This document shows positions 17,820-27,061 of a DNA stretch of 64,000 nt, one piece after another. Each line of letters opens with the position of its first letter. Within the stretch, counting starts at the first letter, position 1. The notes under the pieces are model-generated. The model saw nothing but the letters and a program-made list of their open reading frames with translations. It was not told where the DNA came from and searched no databases. This DNA comes from VRUE01 sp963725085 (GTDB lineage Bacteria > Actinomycetota > Thermoleophilia > Solirubrobacterales > 70-9). Position numbers and translations under genes: made by a program. Location: assembly GCA_963725085.1 (NCBI GenBank), contig CAVRXM010000005.1, positions 372,001 through 436,000 on the forward strand. The letters are read 5' to 3'.

Positions 17820-18164
17820 TCACAGAAAGAGGGCCGAGCCCTCTGGCTCGAAGTCCAGCAGGAGCCGCTCGGCGGTTGCCAGCAGGTCGGCAGACCGCTC
17901 CGGGTCGGTCGATGCGCCGCAGTCGATCGTCTCCCATTCGCAGTCGCGGCACTCGGTCAGGAAGGCACGGACCTCCGGCGAGGTCGGCAGTTCGTAGAGG
18001 GCCTGGTCGCCGTCGATCTCGGGGCCGAGGGCCTCGAGGACGGCGCGGCCGACCCCGGCTCGCTCAGGATCGTCGAACGTTTCGATGGCCTCTGCGTAGT
18101 GATCGAGGAAGCGGTAGAGCAGGTTGCGCTGCTCGGCGTCGATGCGGATCGTCGGCTCCAGCAT
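17820..18164 (-). CDS. Conserved-looking hypothetical protein (114 aa)
   Basis: ATG 18164 (MLEPTIRIDAEQRNLLYRFL) is preferred; the frame extends to 18341 but the added residues come from a duplicated promoter-like segment. The product is acidic and helical with a CRDCEWETIDCG stretch. No family recognised. It shares the cassette with the propeller gene at 18312 and is transcribed away from it. Confidence 0.5.
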   Translation of the reverse strand: MLEPTIRIDAEQRNLLYRFLDHYAEAIETFDDPERAGVGRAVLEALGPEIDGDQALYELPTSPEVRAFLTECRDCEWETIDCGASTDPERSADLLATAERLLLDFEPEGSALFL

Positions 18165-18189
18165 TGAGCCGCGAGCGTATGGCCGGAGG

Positions 18190-18249
18190 GATAGCGGCGC
18201 AATCGTCATTTTTAGGCCTGATAGCGGCGCAATCGTCATTTTTAGGCCT
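18190..18249. repeat. Tandem duplication, 2 x 30 bp
   Basis: Two identical adjacent copies of a 30-bp unit beginning GATAGCGGCGCAATCG and ending TTTTTAGGCCT. They lie between divergently transcribed genes, 26 bp upstream of ATG 18164, where a duplicated binding site or promoter element could act. Confidence 0.8.
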
Positions 18250-18311
18250 GTCCGAGCGCATTTTTTCCGCGGGTTGGGCGAACGTCGCGGTCCAGGCATA
18301 CAATCCGTCCC

Positions 18312-19898
18312 GTGCTTAATGCACCACGGGGAGGGCACCATCTTCGCCGAGACTTGCTTCTCGCCTCTGCGTTCACAGCTCTGCTCCTGGCGGCCTTCGC
18401 CCCGCCTGTCCTCGCCCGATACGCCTACGTCGCCAACAGTGCTTCGGACAACGTCTCCGCGATTGACACCGCCACCAACCAGCTATTCGGCAGCCCGATC
18501 GCAGCCCCCGCGGCCGAGTACGGGACTATCGCGATCACGCCCGACGGCAGCCGCGCCTATGTCGCCGACGGCGAAACCGACAGCGTCTCCGTGATCGACA
18601 CCGCGACCAACCAGGTGGTCCGTGGACCGATCACCGTCGGTGACTACCCGGTCGGAGTGGCGATCACCCCGGACGGTAAGCGTGCCTTCGTCTCCAACGA
18701 AAGCTCAGACAGCGTCTCGGTGATCGACACCGCGACCAACCAAGTGCGGGGTTCGCCGATCACGGTCGGCGACGGGCCCTTCGCCGTCGCGATCACCCCG
18801 GACGGCAAGCGTGCCTACGTCGCCAATTACTACGGAGGCAGCGTCTCGGTGATCGACACCGCGACCAACCAGGTGGTCGCCTCACCGATCGCGGTCGGTG
18901 GCGGGCCCGACGCTTTCGCGATCACCCCCGATGGCACGCGCGCCTACGTGATCAACACCGACTCAAGCGACGTCTCGGTGATCGACACCGCGACCAACGC
19001 TGTGGTCGGCTCACCAATCACCGTAGGCACCAACCCCCTCGGAATCGCGATCACTCCTGACGGCAGCCGCGCCTATGTCACGAACAGCCTCGATATGAGC
19101 GTCTCGGTGATCGACACCGCGACCAACCAGGTGGTGGGTGGGCCGATCATGGTCGGCATCGCGCCATGGCCCGTCGCGATTACCCCAGACGGCAAGCGTG
19201 CCTACGTCGCCAACTACCACGAGGGCGACGTCTCTGTGATCGACACGGTGACCAACCTGTCGACGGGCACGACGATCACGGTCGGCAACTTTCCGGACGC
19301 CGTGGCGATCGTCCCCGACCAGCCACCTGTCGCCTCCTTCTCAGATCCCTTTTCCCGGCCAGGGGTTCCGGTCGCCTTCAACGCCTCTGCCTCCAGCGAC
19401 CCCGACGGCTCGATCGCCCGCTATGACTGGGCATTCGGCGATGGAGCGCAGGCGCTCAACGGCGGCCCAAAGCCGAGCCATGCCTATGGCAAGCCCGGCA
19501 CCTACAAGGCGACCCTGACGCTGACCGACAGTGAGGGCTGCTCGACCGCGCTGATCTTCACCGGGCAGACGGCCTACTGCAACGGATCGGCGCTGGCGAG
19601 CCAGACCCAGACGGTGAAGGTCGCCTACCCCGGGGTCCGCATCAAGTGCCCAAAGGGTGCGAAGCCCATGGGCTGCAAGTTCAAGCTCCAGGCCATCACC
19701 AAGAAGCACAAGGGCAAGGTGGAGAGCGCCGTGGCCAAGGCCAAGGCCAAGGCTGGAAAGTCAGCGATCGTCTCGCTGAAGCCAAAGAAGAAGTTCAGGT
19801 CGAAGCTCGCCTCAGCCGAGAAGATCCTGGTCAAAGAGACGGTGACGACCGACGGCTCCAAGCGGATGCGCTTTCGCAAACTGAAGGTCGTTCGGTAG
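18312..19898 (+). CDS. Secreted YVTN beta-propeller with PKD domain
   Basis: 528 residues from GTG 18312. A signal peptide (LLLASAFTALLLAAF) precedes about seven repeats of about 42 residues with VSVIDTATNQVVG, PITVG and VAITPDGKRAYVAN. A PKD domain (ASASSDPDGSIARYDW) and a Cys/Lys-rich tail (IKCPKGAKPMGCKFKLQ) follow. The tail is about 80% identical to that of the gene at 4130, while the propellers are clearly less alike, so the two genes look mosaic. Extracellular; role unknown. Confidence 0.8.
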   Translation: MLNAPRGGHHLRRDLLLASAFTALLLAAFAPPVLARYAYVANSASDNVSAIDTATNQLFGSPIAAPAAEYGTIAITPDGSRAYVADGETDSVSVIDTATNQVVRGPITVGDYPVGVAITPDGKRAFVSNESSDSVSVIDTATNQVRGSPITVGDGPFAVAITPDGKRAYVANYYGGSVSVIDTATNQVVASPIAVGGGPDAFAITPDGTRAYVINTDSSDVSVIDTATNAVVGSPITVGTNPLGIAITPDGSRAYVTNSLDMSVSVIDTATNQVVGGPIMVGIAPWPVAITPDGKRAYVANYHEGDVSVIDTVTNLSTGTTITVGNFPDAVAIVPDQPPVASFSDPFSRPGVPVAFNASASSDPDGSIARYDWAFGDGAQALNGGPKPSHAYGKPGTYKATLTLTDSEGCSTALIFTGQTAYCNGSALASQTQTVKVAYPGVRIKCPKGAKPMGCKFKLQAITKKHKGKVESAVAKAKAKAGKSAIVSLKPKKKFRSKLASAEKILVKETVTTDGSKRMRFRKLKVVR

Positions 19899-20041
19899 CA
19901 GCGGCCTGGGGATCGGGCGGGGTCTATAACCCTGAACGGCGATGAGTGCAAACCTGTCGAAATGGGGACCACCTGGGAGGCCTGGCACTACGTCTTCGAC
20001 GCCGGGCCGCCCTCTGCTGCGCGCCGCAACCCGCTGACACC

Positions 20042-20279
20042 TCGCCACTTCCCTTGCCACCCTGGCGAAAAACGGCCCCCCGCAGGCGGCGCATTTGGCT
20101 CTGTGGAACGATGCCGGAGGAGGGGACTCGAACCCCCGACACGCGGATTATGATCGCGCCCCACCATTGCGGTGGAGTGCGGGCTGTTGCGGTTTCGCCC
20201 GCTAGGATCCGGTTTTCGCCCCTGAAAGGGGTCTGGAGTGCGATCTGTATCCGTGGCTTCCGCTGACGCCCTGCTGACG
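20042..20279 (-). repeat. att remnant 4: left arm, tRNA 3' half, type B tail
   Basis: Left arm: TCGCCAC at 20042 and TTGCCAC at 20054 (12-bp period), then GGCGGCGCATTTGGCT. tRNA half at 20112-20154, with one extra G in the AGGAGGGG run. The type B tail to 20279 ends in GCTGACG at 20262 and 20273 (11-bp period). This is a complete attP-like layout: arm, core, integrase tail. Confidence 0.85.
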
Positions 20280-20302
20280 CTTCGCAGAAGCGGCCGCTCG
20301 AG

Positions 20303-20813
20303 TTATCGCCGGACCCGGGGGCTCTCGACTTCTGTATGTGGCGGACGAGGTCGACTCGGACTAGTTGGGGAGTGTCGGTCGCCGGTCGCCGCCTCCATCT
20401 CCACGAGGACTCGCTGGGCCCCGTCTGGGGCGGCATCCAAGGCGGGCAGCTGAAGATCCTCCTCCTTTCGGAAGTGCACGGAGATCAGCGCGTGGAGCCC
20501 GTACAACAACTCCTGAAGCGTGTCGACGTCGCCGATGTCGGCCCCCTCCAGGCGCTCGATCCGGGCGACGATCGCTTCATGGTCGTGGACCATCGGGTCC
20601 GCGGCGTCAGCGAACCCGACCAGGGAGGCCCATTCCGGATAGAGGATTTCCTCCTCTGCCCTGGCGTGGGGGAGGAGAGTGTCTTGAAAGAAGCTCGCGC
20701 TCCTTCTCGGAAAGCCCCGGCATTTCCCGCGCCGCGTCGGCCAGCTGCTCAATGTGCTCGAGCAGGTGCGCATGCTCGCGGCGGAACGGCTCAGTCGGAC
20801 GCATATGGATCAC
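20303..20813 (-). CDS. Hemerythrin HHE-domain protein, one frameshift
   Basis: The N-terminus (MIHMRPTEPFRREHAHLLEH) reads from ATG 20813. After SEKERE the frame changes near 20694 and continues FFQDTLLPHARAEEEILYPEW, then DHEAIVARIE and ISVHFRKEEDLQLP. His/Glu pairs (HAHLLEH, HARAEEE, HDHEAI, HFRKEED) match the di-iron ligands of HHE cation-binding proteins. One extra base explains the break. It may bind oxygen, nitric oxide or iron. Confidence 0.7.
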
Positions 20814-20990
20814 TCCCTCTCGCGATCGCCGGCCAGCGGTTCCACCATCCCCTCGTGGTCCTTAAAGAAAGCTGCCGTTTGGAAGGTTTCAACCGTGCTA
20901 TTGCCCCGAAGGTTAGGGAGCCCTGGCTTACCCGCTAGGCGCCGCGGGGGATCTTCCGGCCCCCACTTGAGCGAAGACGGCCGAGGAGAA

Positions 20991-21320
20991 CTACCCGCCT
21001 CCGGTTCCCTCGCGGCGACGAGTTTGACTTTCGATTACCTCTCGTCGTTGGTGATACTCCTCGACCGGAATGGCGCCTTCGGCGAACCGGCGCTCGAGGA
21101 TCTCGGTCGGCGTCTCCCCACGCCCTCCGCCGGTTGCCGGGTCCATCCGGTCCGAGCGCCAACCAGCAAGGGAGCCGCGCGCAATCCAGACAATCCCGAG
21201 GATTACCGCCGCCCAGAAAAGCATCATCATGAGCGCCATCACGATCATCCACCCAGTGCCGACGTCGTCGCCATGCATCCCCCAGGTGTCAGCCAGAGGA
21301 AAGATCGATATTAAGTTCAC
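20991..21320 (-). CDS. Membrane protein with SHOCT domain (109 aa)
   Basis: One strong hydrophobic helix (WMIVMALMMMLFWAAVILGIVWIA) is followed by TPTEILERRFAEGAIPVEEYHQRREVI, the SHOCT motif. SHOCT domains are short oligomerisation modules at protein ends. It lies 18 bp downstream of the 92-residue gene at 21339 and is probably in an operon with it. Confidence 0.8.
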   Translation of the reverse strand: MNLISIFPLADTWGMHGDDVGTGWMIVMALMMMLFWAAVILGIVWIARGSLAGWRSDRMDPATGGGRGETPTEILERRFAEGAIPVEEYHQRREVIESQTRRREGTGGG

Positions 21321-21338
21321 TTTCTGCCTCCTCGTGTC

Positions 21339-21617
21339 TCAAGCCGCATGGCCCATCGTCTTGGTCGAGGCATTCTCGGCCAGTGGCTCCGACTCACCTG
21401 CCCCCTTGCCTGCTTCGCTTAGCTCAAGCAGCCGCGCCGTGTTTGAGCGGGTCTCCTCGATTCCCCGCAACATCCGCTTGGGGGGGAAGTCGTCGGGCAT
21501 CTGCTCAAACATGCGCTCGCAGCCAGCCATCATGCGCTCGTGCAGCCGGGGGGCAAGCTTCCTCGCAAGCACCACGCTGGCGCCGGTGATAAGCGCAGCT
21601 ATCCCTATTCGTCGCAT
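21339..21617 (-). CDS. Small exported or membrane-anchored protein (92 aa)
   Basis: ATG 21617 has AAAGGAACG just upstream. The N-terminal hydrophobic stretch (IGIAALITGASVVLA) could be a signal anchor. The remainder is helical and charged (MFEQMPDDFPPKRMLRGIEE). No family recognised. First gene of a likely operon with the SHOCT protein. Confidence 0.55.
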   Translation of the reverse strand: MRRIGIAALITGASVVLARKLAPRLHERMMAGCERMFEQMPDDFPPKRMLRGIEETRSNTARLLELSEAGKGAGESEPLAENASTKTMGHAA

Positions 21618-21856
21618 CTTCGTTCCTTTCTAGGCGTGGGCTCCGCCCGGGCACCCCGCATTAGAGGTGCCCATGGCGGAAGTGATGACCGACGCGTTGC
21701 ACTCCGCGCGGGTGGGTTGCTGCGAGCATCAATGTGCGCATCTCGTTCCTTTCTTTCCGTACGCGTCGCGGATCGGGCGAGACGCCTTGTAGTACCGCGG
21801 GGCTTCCAGCCGGGTTCAAACTTGACCCAGATTCTCTGACCCACCGTGCGAGATCC

Positions 21857-22099
21857 TTGCCACTTCCCTTGCCACCCCCGGCCCCTGAGCGGCCCCGAGA
21901 GGCAACGTATTTGGCTCTGTAGGCCGATGCCGGAGGAGGGACTCGAACCCCCGACACGCGGATTATGATCGCGCGGCGCGAGTGCGGGTGAGTGCGTGCT
22001 GTTGCGGGTTTTCGCCGCTAGGGGGCGGTTTTCGGCTCGAAACGGGGCCGGGAATGCGGGCTGTATCCGTGGCTTCCGCTGACACCCTGCTGGCACCCC
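21857..22099 (-). repeat. att remnant 5: left arm, tRNA 3' half, type B tail
   Basis: TTGCCAC at 21857 and 21869 (12-bp period) and GTATTTGGCTCTGTAGG form the left arm. The tRNA half is 21928-21970. The type B tail ends with GCTGACA at 22078 and GCTGGCA at 22089 (11-bp period). With remnant 4 it bounds a 1.8-kb cassette. Confidence 0.85.
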
Positions 22100-22119
22100 G
22101 CGCAGGAAGGCGTGCCCCG

Positions 22120-23397
22120 CTAGCGGAAGACGCCGGTGTGCCCGAGCGAATAGCGCCCCGGCTGAGGGTAGACACAGAGCCCGTGCGGACCGCTGCCCAC
22201 CGGGATACGGGCGATCAGCTTGCCGCTCTTGGTGCTGATCGCGTAGACCTCGGCGTTGTAGCGACCCGACAGCCAGAGAACCCTGCCGTCGGCGGACACC
22301 CCTCCCATGTCGGGGCTGCCCCCACCCGGAAGGCGCCACTTGTCCACCACCCGGCGCTTGGCGAACGAGATCACTGAGATTGAGCCTTCGTCGCGGTTGG
22401 TGACGTAGAGGAAGCGGGAGTCACGACTCGCGTAGAGCCCGTGGGCCCCGGCTCCGGTGGGAATAAACCCGACCTTGCGGAAGGTGTGGGCGTCGATCAT
22501 CCAGACGCCGCCGTAGACCATGTCGGCGACATAGAAGATCCGACCATCCGGAGAGAGCTTGACGTCCTGGGGCTTCGCCCCCGCTTTCAGCACCAGGGAG
22601 GAGACGACCTTTTCCTTGGGGACGTCGACTTTGATCAGCGCGGACCCAAACTCGCAGCTCGCCACCAGATAGCGGCCGTCGGCGGTGAAGTCGATGTGGT
22701 CGACGCCAGGACACGGCACGGGCAGCGAGTGGTGCAGTCGCATCGAATGAGCGTCGCGGAAGTCGAGACGCTCCAACCGCTCGGCGACGACGATCGCGTA
22801 CTTGCCATCCGGGGTGAAGTAGAGGTTGTAGGGATCCGTGACCGGAACCGGGCCGCCGCGGACCTTCCCGGTGGCGGGATCAATCGGCGTCAGGCTGTTG
22901 CCTTCGTCGTTGTCGACCCAGAGGGTCTTGAGATCGTAGGAGGGGGTGACGTGCTGGGGCAGCGCGCCCACTGGGAATTCGTCGATCACCTTGTAGGTGT
23001 GGGGGTCGATGACGCTGACCGTGTCGCTCTCGCTGTTGGGGACATATATCCGGGAGGGGAAGTTCCGCACCGCCGGCGCGAGCATCCCGGCGCGGTCGGC
23101 GGCATAGACGTCGTGTGGGTCGAGCAGGGGTGGAACCGCGTACCTGGACCCGGGGCCTTCAGCGGATTTGGCACTTGCGCTCTTGTGCGGACGGGCAGCG
23201 CCCGGGGCTACGCGTGCATGAGAACCGGAGCCGCCACCGTAGTTAAATACAGCCGCGATCACCGCCGTAAGAACCACGCCGATGGCGACTCCGAGCCCGA
23301 TCAGGCGCCGCCGCCGTCGAACCTGCGTCGCACGCGCCCTTCTGCGTCGAACGAGCGCGGCGCGGGTCCTTCGATCTGTGCGTAGGGGCTCACTCAT
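22120..23397 (-). CDS. Membrane-anchored YVTN beta-propeller
   Basis: 425 residues from ATG 23397; a GTG at 23427 would add ten. A very basic N-terminus (RRRRARATQVRRRRR) precedes one hydrophobic anchor (LIGLGVAIGVVLTAVIAAVF). The extracellular part has propeller repeats: RIYVPNSESDTVSVIDPHTYKV, LYFTPDGKYAIVV, DVKLSPDGRIFYVAD, FLYVTNRDEGSISVISF. Transcribed divergently from the Kelch lipoprotein at 23462, with which it may form a functional pair. Confidence 0.75.
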   Translation of the reverse strand: MSEPLRTDRRTRAALVRRRRARATQVRRRRRLIGLGVAIGVVLTAVIAAVFNYGGGSGSHARVAPGAARPHKSASAKSAEGPGSRYAVPPLLDPHDVYAADRAGMLAPAVRNFPSRIYVPNSESDTVSVIDPHTYKVIDEFPVGALPQHVTPSYDLKTLWVDNDEGNSLTPIDPATGKVRGGPVPVTDPYNLYFTPDGKYAIVVAERLERLDFRDAHSMRLHHSLPVPCPGVDHIDFTADGRYLVASCEFGSALIKVDVPKEKVVSSLVLKAGAKPQDVKLSPDGRIFYVADMVYGGVWMIDAHTFRKVGFIPTGAGAHGLYASRDSRFLYVTNRDEGSISVISFAKRRVVDKWRLPGGGSPDMGGVSADGRVLWLSGRYNAEVYAISTKSGKLIARIPVGSGPHGLCVYPQPGRYSLGHTGVFR

Positions 23398-23461
23398 CGC
23401 GCTGAAGGCGCGCAACGGCGCCTCCACTCATCTGAAGCTGTTGTCGGGACGTTCGGGCATT

Positions 23462-24490
23462 ATGCGGGGCTTGTCCAGCCTGCCCAAGTTGCTGGCCGTC
23501 TCCGCGGTTGCGCTTATGGCGGCTGCCTTCGCTGCCGGTTGCGGCTCAGGCGGCTCCGGAGGAAGCGGCGGAACGGACGCGACCAGCAGCGCCTCCGGCA
23601 CCGAGCCGCTGCGCGTGGAGGCCGAGACTTCGCCAGACCAGCTCCCCGCTCCGCTCTCCGGCGAGGCGGCGGTCTCGCAGGGCGGGCGAATGCTGATCAT
23701 CGGCGGAGTGGACAGCAGCGACGCCTCGACCTCGTCCGTCCTCGCCTTCGACCCCTCGGGCGGCAGGGCGGCTTCCGCCGGCTCACTCTCGCAACCGCTT
23801 CACGACGCGGCCGCCGTAGCACTTCCGACCGGGACCCTGGTCTTCGGTGGCGGGTCCGCTTCGACGACCGACGAGGTCCAGAGGCTCCGCCCCGGTGCCA
23901 CCGCCGCTGCCGTCGGACGCCTTCCCAACCCCAACTCTGACCTCTCTGCCGTACGGGTGGGCCCCGAAGCCGTCGTCTTCGGGGGCTACGACGGGGCGGA
24001 GCCGCTCGATTCGGTGCTCCGGACCGCGGACGGCAGCAGGCTAACGACCGTCGCCCAGCTTCCGGTGGCAGTCCGCTATGCCTCGGTCGCGGCGGACGGG
24101 AGCAAGGTTTACGTGCTCGGGGGCGAGCTGGCGAGTGGGCTTGACTCGAGCCAGATCCAGGCTGTCGACCTCGCCAAGGGTACGGCGGCGGCGGTCGGGC
24201 ACCTGCCGGGGCCGCTTTCGCACGCCTCGACCGTTGTGCTGGGCGGACGGACCTACATCCTCGGGGGGCGTCTCGCCGGGCACACGACCGACCAGATCCT
24301 CCGCTTCGACCCGGCAGGCGTTCGCGCGAAGCTGACGGGGCACCTGCCGCGCCCGATTCAGAACGCCGCGGCGGCGACCGCGGGAGGCGTCGGTTACCTG
24401 TTCGGGGGCCTCGACCCCCAGGGGACGACGCTCTCCTCGATCGTCACCGTTGAACTCGTACCGGAATCGGGCGGCACGGCGGCGAAGTAG
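23462..24490 (+). CDS. Kelch-repeat lipoprotein
   Basis: 342 residues. ATG 23462 gives a lipoprotein signal (LLAVSAVALMAAAFAAGC) whose lipobox Cys is followed by a Gly/Ser linker. Repeats such as RMLIIGGVDSSDASTSSVLAF, LVFGGGSASTTDEV, VVFGGYDGAEPLDSV and YILGGRLAGHTTDQIL are Kelch blades (GG doublets), about six in all. Expected to fold as a propeller on the outer membrane face. Partner candidate: the divergent YVTN protein. Confidence 0.8.
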   Translation: MRGLSSLPKLLAVSAVALMAAAFAAGCGSGGSGGSGGTDATSSASGTEPLRVEAETSPDQLPAPLSGEAAVSQGGRMLIIGGVDSSDASTSSVLAFDPSGGRAASAGSLSQPLHDAAAVALPTGTLVFGGGSASTTDEVQRLRPGATAAAVGRLPNPNSDLSAVRVGPEAVVFGGYDGAEPLDSVLRTADGSRLTTVAQLPVAVRYASVAADGSKVYVLGGELASGLDSSQIQAVDLAKGTAAAVGHLPGPLSHASTVVLGGRTYILGGRLAGHTTDQILRFDPAGVRAKLTGHLPRPIQNAAAATAGGVGYLFGGLDPQGTTLSSIVTVELVPESGGTAAK

Positions 24491-24575
24491 CCGAGGGCAA
24501 GGGCAGACACGTCATCAATAGGCTCCCTGATCTAGGTTTAGCCGCCGCGACGGTCCCCTGTCACCGGCTCGCTTC

Positions 24576-24992
24576 CTAGGTCGAGTCCGTCTCTCGAAGT
24601 TGCGACTCGATCCGCTCTAGGCGGTCGTGCAGCAGCCGCAGTTCCGCCATAGCGTTTTGCTCGAAAACCCGCAGACGGGCCTCCTCGGCTTCCTCATCCT
24701 CTCTCACGAAAAGCGAGGCGACGGCGGCGGTCGTCAGCGCCAGCAGGACGAACCCGAAAACCATGACAACGGAGGCGATGATCTTGCCGAGGACCGTGTG
24801 AGGCGTGTTGTTGGCGAACCCCACGGTCGTCATCAGCGAGAGTGCCCACCAGATCCCTTCCCAATACGACTCGACCGTGTCTGTCTCGAGAGCCGCAAAT
24901 CCACCGCCCGCCAGCAGGACCAGGATCGCTGCACTCGGGATCAGGTAACGGAGACTCCGCCGCGCGGCGAACAGCGAGCGCGCCGTCGCCAT
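24576..24992 (-). CDS. Two-helix ion-channel protein with altered filter
   Basis: 138 residues from ATG 24992 (GTG 25007 possible). Layout: helix 1 (YLIPSAAILVLLAGGGFAAL), pore loop (YWEGIWWALSLMTTVGFANN), helix 2 (IIASVVMVFGFVLLALTTAA), then a charged coiled coil (FEQNAMAELRLLHDRLERIE). The arrangement is that of KcsA-like Ion_trans_2 channels, but the TVGYGD filter reads TVGFAN. Ion selectivity may therefore differ or be lost. No ligand-binding domain follows. Confidence 0.75.
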   Translation of the reverse strand: MATARSLFAARRSLRYLIPSAAILVLLAGGGFAALETDTVESYWEGIWWALSLMTTVGFANNTPHTVLGKIIASVVMVFGFVLLALTTAAVASLFVREDEEAEEARLRVFEQNAMAELRLLHDRLERIESQLRETDST

Positions 24993-25165
24993 CGACTCAA
25001 GAGCCACTGCGTCGCCCCACCGGCCTCGGGTGCGGGCCTACCTTCATGACGCGATAGTGACACGGCTCGCGGACGAGCGGCACCGCCGAAAGGGGAGCCC
25101 AGAGAGGCCATCGTTTTCGCGGTGCCAACCGGCGTGACGATCACCGGCAGGTGGTGGCGTCCGTA

Positions 25166-25335
25166 TGCCGGAGGAGGGACTCGAACCCCCGACACGCGGA
25201 TTATGATTCTGCGCCGGGAGTTGCGGCTGTTTGCGGCTGTTCGGGGTTTCCCGCTCTGGGACGCGGACTCGTGCGTGTCGGCGCCTGCGCCGTTTGCGGC
25301 TGTCTCCGGGTCTTGTGTTGTCACCCCGTTGCCAC
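25166..25335 (-). repeat. att remnant 6: tRNA 3' half plus type A tail
   Basis: 25166-25208 are identical to the tRNA 3' half. The type A tail carries TTGTCAC at 25318 and TTGCCAC at 25329 (11-bp period). No left arm recognised. Confidence 0.85.
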
Positions 25336-25350
25336 CCCCCGAACTGCCGC

Positions 25351-25881
25351 CTAGGAGAGCCGGTCGTATCCGATTCGGTGGGCAAGGCGTTCCATCGCGG
25401 TCAAAACGGTCCGTTGGACGCCAAGCGGGACGCGGGGGAGGAAGAACTCTGCCTCACGCGCTCCTGCTGTTGCCATTCGCAGCGGATTGCCACGGCCCTT
25501 GGCGTTGATGAAGCCAGCCCGGTCCAGCGCGAAGCTGCGCTCGATGAACCGCTCGTAGTTGAGCGCCGGGCGTAGCTCAGCCACCATCTCAACGTCTTCG
25601 TTGCCAGCCGGACCCACGGTGTGCGGCTCTCCTGGCGGGCTGACAACGGTGTCTCCGGGCGATAGGACACGGTCAACGCCGCCGCTTCTGGATCGAACCG
25701 ATCCGTTGGTCACGGTGATCCGCTCCTCCTGATGCGGATGCACGTGCATGGGAGGGGGCGTCGCGCCACCGCGCATCCAGAGATCGAAGCTCAGTAGCTC
25801 ACCCTGGCTGCTGGCCCCGTTCTCATGGCAGGTCACGCGCATCCCCATGGTGGGCGCTTCGATCATCTCGCCGGGACGCAT
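25351..25881 (-). CDS. Cupin-domain protein (176 aa)
   Basis: ATG 25881 has GAGGA about 8 bases upstream. MHVHPHQEERITVTNGSV is cupin motif 1 (two His and a Glu), and PPGEPHTVGPAG carries the motif 2 His. The residues fit a single metal site in a double-stranded beta helix. The long C-terminal helical extension is not informative. Substrate unknown. The stop lies 16 bp from the repeats of att remnant 6. Confidence 0.8.
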   Translation of the reverse strand: MRPGEMIEAPTMGMRVTCHENGASSQGELLSFDLWMRGGATPPPMHVHPHQEERITVTNGSVRSRSGGVDRVLSPGDTVVSPPGEPHTVGPAGNEDVEMVAELRPALNYERFIERSFALDRAGFINAKGRGNPLRMATAGAREAEFFLPRVPLGVQRTVLTAMERLAHRIGYDRLS

Positions 25882-25997
25882 TACAGGATTCCTCAGCTCG
25901 GGAAAGCGACGCTGCACCGGAAGAATAATCGGCGTCTAAAAGGCCCGGCAACGTTTCGATCCTCGTTCGCCGAAGCGACCTCGATCGTCAACGCCCT

Positions 25998-26852
25998 CTA
26001 TTCGATCTTCTCGACTGCGAGCAGGCCCTCCTCGTCGTGCGGCTTACCGCCGTCCCGATCTGCGAGCGGGCAGAAGAGAATGTATTCGCCCGACTTCAGG
26101 TCGATCGGAGTCGTCTGCGACTTGCCGCCGTCGAGAACCGCCGTGCTCTGCGCGGCTTCGAAGTCGATGTAGGGGGGCGGAGGACCTTCCTTGGAGAAGT
26201 CTTCCTTGATCTTGCCCAGAGAGGGAGCCTTGCCCTTCACCGGCACGGCGATGATCAGGTGGATCGCCTCGTCGCCTTCGCTGTCGAAGGTGATCTGCTG
26301 CTTGCCGGCCTTCAGGCCGGAGACGTCCCAGGCGTACTTGTCCTTGCCGGTTTCTTCGGCCGTGACCGTCCCGTCAGTGCTGGGAAGGTCGCCTTCGTCC
26401 CCTTCGGTGACCGTCATTTCGGCGGTCGCGGGTTTGCCTTCCATTTCGGCGGCGTCGACCACGAGGAACTTGCCTGCTTCGAGGTTGAGGGTGGCATTCG
26501 CCGTCTGGCCGCCTTCGACCCCGCCGATGCCCCCTTCGCCCCGGATCCAGTCGGGGGTCTTTTCGTTTTCGCCGGAGACTTCTTCGATCACTTCTTGGCC
26601 AGTGTGGCCGCCGGTGTAGCGGATGAACTGCACCCCGTGCGGGGCCTTGCCTTCGTTGGTCAGGGTCAACTCCACCAGGCCGCCTTCGACCGATTTCGGC
26701 AGCGAGAACGACGCTTCCTTGCCTTGTTCGCTGACGCCGATCTTCAGCGCAACCGGCGTGCTGCTTCCACCCCCGCAGCCGGCGAGGACAGCCACGAGTG
26801 CGAGGACGGCGAGCGCCCCCGCGCCGCCGAGCCGTTTGGTGGGACGAGACAT
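25998..26852 (-). CDS. Secreted lipoprotein with cupredoxin-like end
   Basis: 284 residues. Lipobox LAVLAGC after MSRPTKRLGG. The body is beta-rich with a midpoint Glu-rich linker. Near the C-terminus GEYILFCPLADRDGGKPHDEEG resembles the Cys-X-His ligand loop of cupredoxins, and HGVQFIRY earlier could supply another His. Two copies of such a half-domain may be present. Metal binding is a guess. Confidence 0.6.
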   Translation of the reverse strand: MSRPTKRLGGAGALAVLALVAVLAGCGGGSSTPVALKIGVSEQGKEASFSLPKSVEGGLVELTLTNEGKAPHGVQFIRYTGGHTGQEVIEEVSGENEKTPDWIRGEGGIGGVEGGQTANATLNLEAGKFLVVDAAEMEGKPATAEMTVTEGDEGDLPSTDGTVTAEETGKDKYAWDVSGLKAGKQQITFDSEGDEAIHLIIAVPVKGKAPSLGKIKEDFSKEGPPPPYIDFEAAQSTAVLDGGKSQTTPIDLKSGEYILFCPLADRDGGKPHDEEGLLAVEKIE

Positions 26853-27061
26853 ATGACTGACCTCCGGGTCGGTGATTTCGTCGGCGAGCCTATCCTCCGG
26901 ATCGGACCGGGTCCCGTGCGGTTCCGACTACCCGGTCGACGAGACCACCGTGCTGCCGATCGCGGTGATCGTCATCGACGTCCCGGTGGCCTCCCGAATC
27001 CGGTCGCCTGCCACCCGAGTCGGGCCGAAATCCGCGAGCCGAAACTTGGCTCTATAGGCGA

